DNA of 64,000 bases from Pteria penguin (taxonomy: Eukaryota > Mollusca > Bivalvia > Pterioida > Pteriidae). Every line of letters begins with the position of its first letter. Positions within the stretch are counted from its first letter, which is position 1. The notes beneath the pieces were generated by a model. The model saw only the letters and a program-made list of their open reading frames with translations, had not been told where the DNA came from and searched no databases. The translations under genes were made by a program, and so were the position numbers. The DNA lies in assembly GCA_035048485.1 (NCBI GenBank), contig CM068581.1, positions 6,275,430 through 6,339,429 of the forward strand. The letters run 5' to 3'. Positions 60,101 to 64,000 of this stretch are shown one piece after another.

Positions 60101-63100
60101 GTTTTGTGTCACCGGGCTGTATAGTCATTTGATTACATGGTGTTTCGTGCCACCGGGCTGTATAGTCATTTGATTCCGTGGTGTTTTGTGTCACCAGGCT
60201 GTATAGGTATTTGATTCCGTGGTGTTTTGTGTCACCGGACTGTATAGTCATTTGATTCTGTGGTGTTTTGTATCACCATGCTGTATAGTTATTTGAGTCC
60301 GTGATGTTTTGTGTCAGCGGACTGTATAGTCATTTGTTACCTTAGTGTTTTGTATCACTAGGCTGTATAGTTATTTGACTCCGTGATGTTTTGTGTCACC
60401 GGGCTGTATACTCATCTGATTCCTTGATGTTTTGTATCACTTGGCTGTATAGTCAATTAATTCCTTGGTGTTTTGTGTCACCGGGCTGTTTAGTTATTTG
60501 ATTCCTTGGTGTTTTGTGTCACCGGGCTGTATAGTCATTTGATTACGTAGTATTTTGTGTCACCGGGCTGTATGGTCATTTGATTCCCTGGAGTTTTCTG
60601 TCAGCGGACTGGATAGTCATTTGATTTCTTGGTGTTTTGTGTTACCGGGTTGTATAGTCATTTGATTCCGTGATGTTTTGTCACCGGGCTGTATGGTCAT
60701 TTGATTCCCTGGAGTTTTTTGTCAACGGACTGGATAATCATTTCATTTCTTGGTGTTTGTGTCACCGGGCTGTATAGTTATTTGATTCCGTGGTGTTTTG
60801 TGTCAGCGGACTGTAAAGTCATTTGATACCTTGGTGTTTTGTATCACCAGGCTGTATAGTTATTTGATTCCGTGATGTTTTGTGTCACCGGCCTGTATAC
60901 TCATCTGATTCCTTCGTGTTTTGTGTCACCGGGCTGTATAGTCATTTGATTCCGTGGTGTTTTGTGTCACCGGGCTGTATAGTCATTTGATTATGTGGTG
61001 TTTTGTGTCACCGGGCTGTATAGTCATTTGATTCAGTGGTGTTTTGTACCACCGGGTGGTATAGTCAATTGATTCCTTGGTGTTTTGTATCACCAGGCTG
61101 TATAGTTATTTGATTCCGTGGTGTTTTGTGTCACCGGGCTGTATACTCATCTGATTCCTTGGTGTTTTGTATCACTTGGCTGTATAGTCAATTGATTCCT
61201 TAGTGTTTTGTGTCACCGGGCTGTATAGTCATTTGATTCTGTGGTGTTTTGTATCACCAGGCTGTATAGTTATTTGATTCCGTGATGTTTTGTGTCAGCG
61301 GACTGTATAGTCATTTGATACCTTAGTGTTTTGTATCACCAGGATGTATAGTTATTTGATTCCGTGATGTTTTGTGTCACCGGGCTGTATACTCATCTGA
61401 TTTCTTGGTGTTTTGTATCACTTGGCTGTATAGTCAATTGATTCCTTAGTGTTTTGTGTCACCGGACTGTATAGTCATTTGATTCTGTGGTGTTTTGTGT
61501 TACCGGGATGTATAGTCATTTGATTCCGTGGTGTTTTGTGTCACTTTTACTGTATAGTCTATAAATTCCGTGGTGTTTTGTGTCACCGGGCTGTATAGTC
61601 ATTTGATTACATGGTGTTTCGTGCCACCGGGCTGTATAGTCATTTGATTCTGTGGTGTTTTGTATCACCAGGCTGTATAGTTATTTGAGTCCGTGATGTT
61701 TTGTGTCAGCGGACTGTATAGTCATTTGATACCATAGTGTTTTGTATCACTAGGCTGTATAGTTATTTGATTCCGTGATGTTTTGTGTCACCGGGCTGTG
61801 TACTCATCTGATTCCTTGATGTTTTGTATCACTTGGCTGTATAGTCAATTAATTCCTTGGTGTTTTGTGTCACCGGGCTGTATAGTTATTTGATTCCTTG
61901 GTGTTTTGTGTCACCGGGCTGTATAGTCATTTGATTACGTAGTATTTTGTGTCACCGGGCTGTATGGTCATTTGATTCCCTGGAGTTTTCTGTCAGCGGA
62001 CTGGATAGTTATTTGATTTCTTGGTGTTTTGTACCACCGGGTTGTATGGTCAATTGATTCCTTGGTGTTTTGTATCACTTGGCTGTATAGTCATTTGATT
62101 CCGTGGTGTTTTGTGTAACCGGGCTGTATAGTCATTTGATTCCGTGGTGTTTTGTGTCATCGGGCTGTATAGTGTATTGATTCCGTACTGTTTTATGTCA
62201 CTGGGCTGTATAATCATTTGATTCCGTGGTGTTTTGTGTCACCGGGCTGTATAGTCATTTGATTCCGTGGTGTTTTATGTCACCGGGCTGTATAGTCATT
62301 GTATTCCGTGGTGTTTTGTGTCATAGGGCTGTATAGTCTATTGATTCCGTGGTGATGTGTCATCGGGCTGTATAGTTATTTGATTCTGTGGTGTTTTGTA
62401 TCACCAGGCTGTATAGTTATTTGAGTCCGTGATGTTTTGTGTCAGCGGACTGTATAGTCATTTGATACCTTAGTGTTTTGTATCACTAGGCTGTATAGTT
62501 ATTTGATTCCGTGATGTTTTGTGTCACCGGGCTGTGTACTCATCTGATTCCTTGATGTTTTGTATCACTTGGCTGTATAGTCAATTAATTCCTTGGTGTT
62601 TTGTGTCACCGGGCTGTATAGTTATTTGATTCCTTGGTGTTTTGTGTCACCGGGCTGTATAGTCATTTGATTACGTAGTATTTTGTGTCACCGGGCTGTA
62701 TGGTCATTTGATTCCCTGGAGTTTTCTGTCAGCGGACTGGATAGTTATTTGATTTCTTGGTGTTTTGTACCACCGGGTTGTATGGTCAATTGATTCCTTG
62801 GTGTTTTGTATCACTTGGCTGTATAGTCATTTGATTCCGTGGTGTTTTGTGTAACCGGGCTGTATAGTCATTTGATTCCGTGGTGTTTTGTGTCATCGGG
62901 CTGTATAGTGTATTGATTCCGTACTGTTTTATGTCACTGGGCTGTATAATCATTTGATTCCGTGGTGTTTTGTGTCACCGGGCTGTATAGTCATTTGATT
63001 CCGTGGTGTTTTATGTCACCGGGCTGTATAGTCATTGTATTCCGTGGTGTTTTGTGTCATAGGGCTGTATAGTCTATTGATTCCGTGGTGATGTGTCATC

Positions 63101-63145
63101 GGGCTGTATAGTTATTTGATTCCGTGGTGTTTTGTGTCATAGTCA
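57115..63145. repeat. 41-bp minisatellite, about 147 copies, with higher-order blocks
   Basis: The unit is ATTCCGTGGTGTTTTGTGTC + ACCGGGCTGTATAGTCATTTG. A variant unit with TTTTACTGTATAGTCTATAA occurs at 57363, 57651, 58104, 58228, 58844, 60071 and 61545. The contexts at 58844, 60071 and 61545 match, giving block periods of 1227 and about 1474 bp. Near the end, about 61648-62384 and 62384-63120 are nearly identical (736 bp, 18 units). Minus frames at 58815-59024 and 60042-60251 are copies of one block and not genes. Confidence 0.97.
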
Positions 63146-63284
63146 GTAATTCAGTCATACATTATGTAAGTTTGACGCTATATAATAACATAATGCTCAA
63201 TCCGGTGTCATTAACGTGTCTCGAGAATTCGTCCTAAACTAGATTAGTATTGATTTCCGTCTTCTCACCACTGGTAAAAATATA
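63146..63284. other. Short spacer between arrays
   Basis: Unique AT-rich sequence, nothing recognised. Confidence 0.4.
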
Positions 63285-63799
63285 TAATGTTAACGTAACT
63301 TTGCTATTTCCTGACATAACTATTCATAACTCTGCTATTACCTGACATGGTGACCTATAATAACTCTGCTATTACCTCAGACGGTGACCTATAATAACTC
63401 TGCTATAAACTGACATCGTAACTTATAATAACTCTGTTATTACCTCACATGGTGTCCTATAACAGCTCTGCTATAACCTGACATCGTAACCTATAATAAA
63501 TCTGTTATTACCTGACATCGTAAGGTAAAATAACTCTGCTATTACCTCACATGGTGACCTATAAAAGCTCTGCTATAAACTGACATCGTAACCTATAATA
63601 ACTCTGCTATAACCTGACATGGTGACCTATAATAACTCCGTTATTACCTGACATCGTAAATTATAATAACTCTGATATTACCTGACATGGTGACCTATAA
63701 TAACTCTGCTATTACCTGACATGGTGACCTATAATAACTCCGTTATTACCTGACATCGTAAATTATAATAACTCTGCTATTATCTGACATCGTAACCCA
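63285..63799. repeat. 34-bp minisatellite, about 15 copies
   Basis: The unit is TGACATGGTGACCTATAATA + ACTCTGCTATTACC, alternating with a 'catcgtaa' variant. It ends exactly where the PLE 3' end begins. Confidence 0.93.
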
Positions 63800-64000
63800 T
63801 AAAAGAAAAAAGAGGAGTTACTGGCTCAGTTATGTGGCAGAAGTCACCATGTAGCTATACAATACATGAATATAAATAATATACTAGCACATATAACACA
63901 TTACAAAAATATTTGATTGTAGTGCAATTACGATACCGACTTAGGACGGTCATTTAATTTGACAAAAGGCAAACAAATGGTGTGGTTAACAGGTTTACGG
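63800..64000 (-). mobile_element. PLE-family 3' end, cut by the window edge
   Basis: The reverse complement of this stretch matches about 24080-24281 nearly base for base: GTAAACC..GTTAACCACACC, CCTAAGTCGGTATCGTAATT, CAGTAACTCCTCTTTTTTCT. The rest of the copy lies beyond the window. Confidence 0.9.

Noticed and set aside
58815..60251. Two nearly identical 69-codon minus frames suggesting a duplicated gene
   Set aside because: Both come from a higher-order block copy of the 41-bp minisatellite.

Overview
The window looks like nuclear DNA of a marine invertebrate, most likely a bivalve or other lophotrochozoan. It is AT-rich and has no bacterial-type gene packing. It is full of tRNA-derived SINEs, a DIRS/Ngaro-type tyrosine-recombinase retrotransposon, Penelope-like elements (PLEs), LINEs, a Gypsy remnant, TIR elements and very long minisatellite arrays. 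The organism call is an inference from this element mix. I found no intact host gene I can name.

Layout. 0.36-2.7 kb: two minisatellites (14 bp and 23 bp units). 2.7-4.6 kb: minus-strand LINE endonuclease remnant with a 61-bp minisatellite amplified from inside its coding region. 6.3-6.8 kb: a perfect foldback and a broken DUF3504/Crypton-related reading frame. 6.85-9.78 kb: a Harbinger-like TIR element containing a SINE and a foldback. 9.9-11.2 kb: SINE, MITE and one unrecognised open frame. 11.5-14.9 kb: 36-bp array, 5'-truncated PLE end, 33-bp array. 15.4-21.2 kb: decayed repeats, a short HARBI1-like fragment, a long AT tract, and a tandem duplication carrying two SINE heads. 22.1-27.4 kb: a Ngaro-like element with split direct repeats (A1-body-B1-A2-B2), whose reverse transcriptase is broken at the catalytic YLDD by a PLE end. 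27.8-28.8 kb: a 981-bp TIR element inside 33-bp repeats. 29.1-32.3 kb: minus-strand LINE with two SINEs and a MITE nested in it. 34.2-43.1 kb: two PLE copies, a decayed minus-strand Gypsy element with PBS, gag, RT and integrase fragments, and LTR-like ends. 43.4-64 kb: almost continuous tandem arrays (55, 31, 40, 23, 41 and 34 bp units), interrupted by a PLE copy and a SINE and ending in another PLE end.

The parts do not form a pathway. They record layered insertions: TSDs and split reading frames give relative ages (LINE before SINEs; Gypsy before PLE; Ngaro before PLE; 23-bp array before PLE and SINE). Tandem arrays cover roughly 20 kb, about a third of the window. The most notable pattern is that three of the six PLE-related copies directly abut or sit inside minisatellite arrays. 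I see no convincing undescribed gene system. The strongest leads are PLE/minisatellite association, birth of a minisatellite from LINE coding sequence, and the intact split-repeat architecture of the Ngaro-like element. All homology calls are from memory of protein families, with no searches run.
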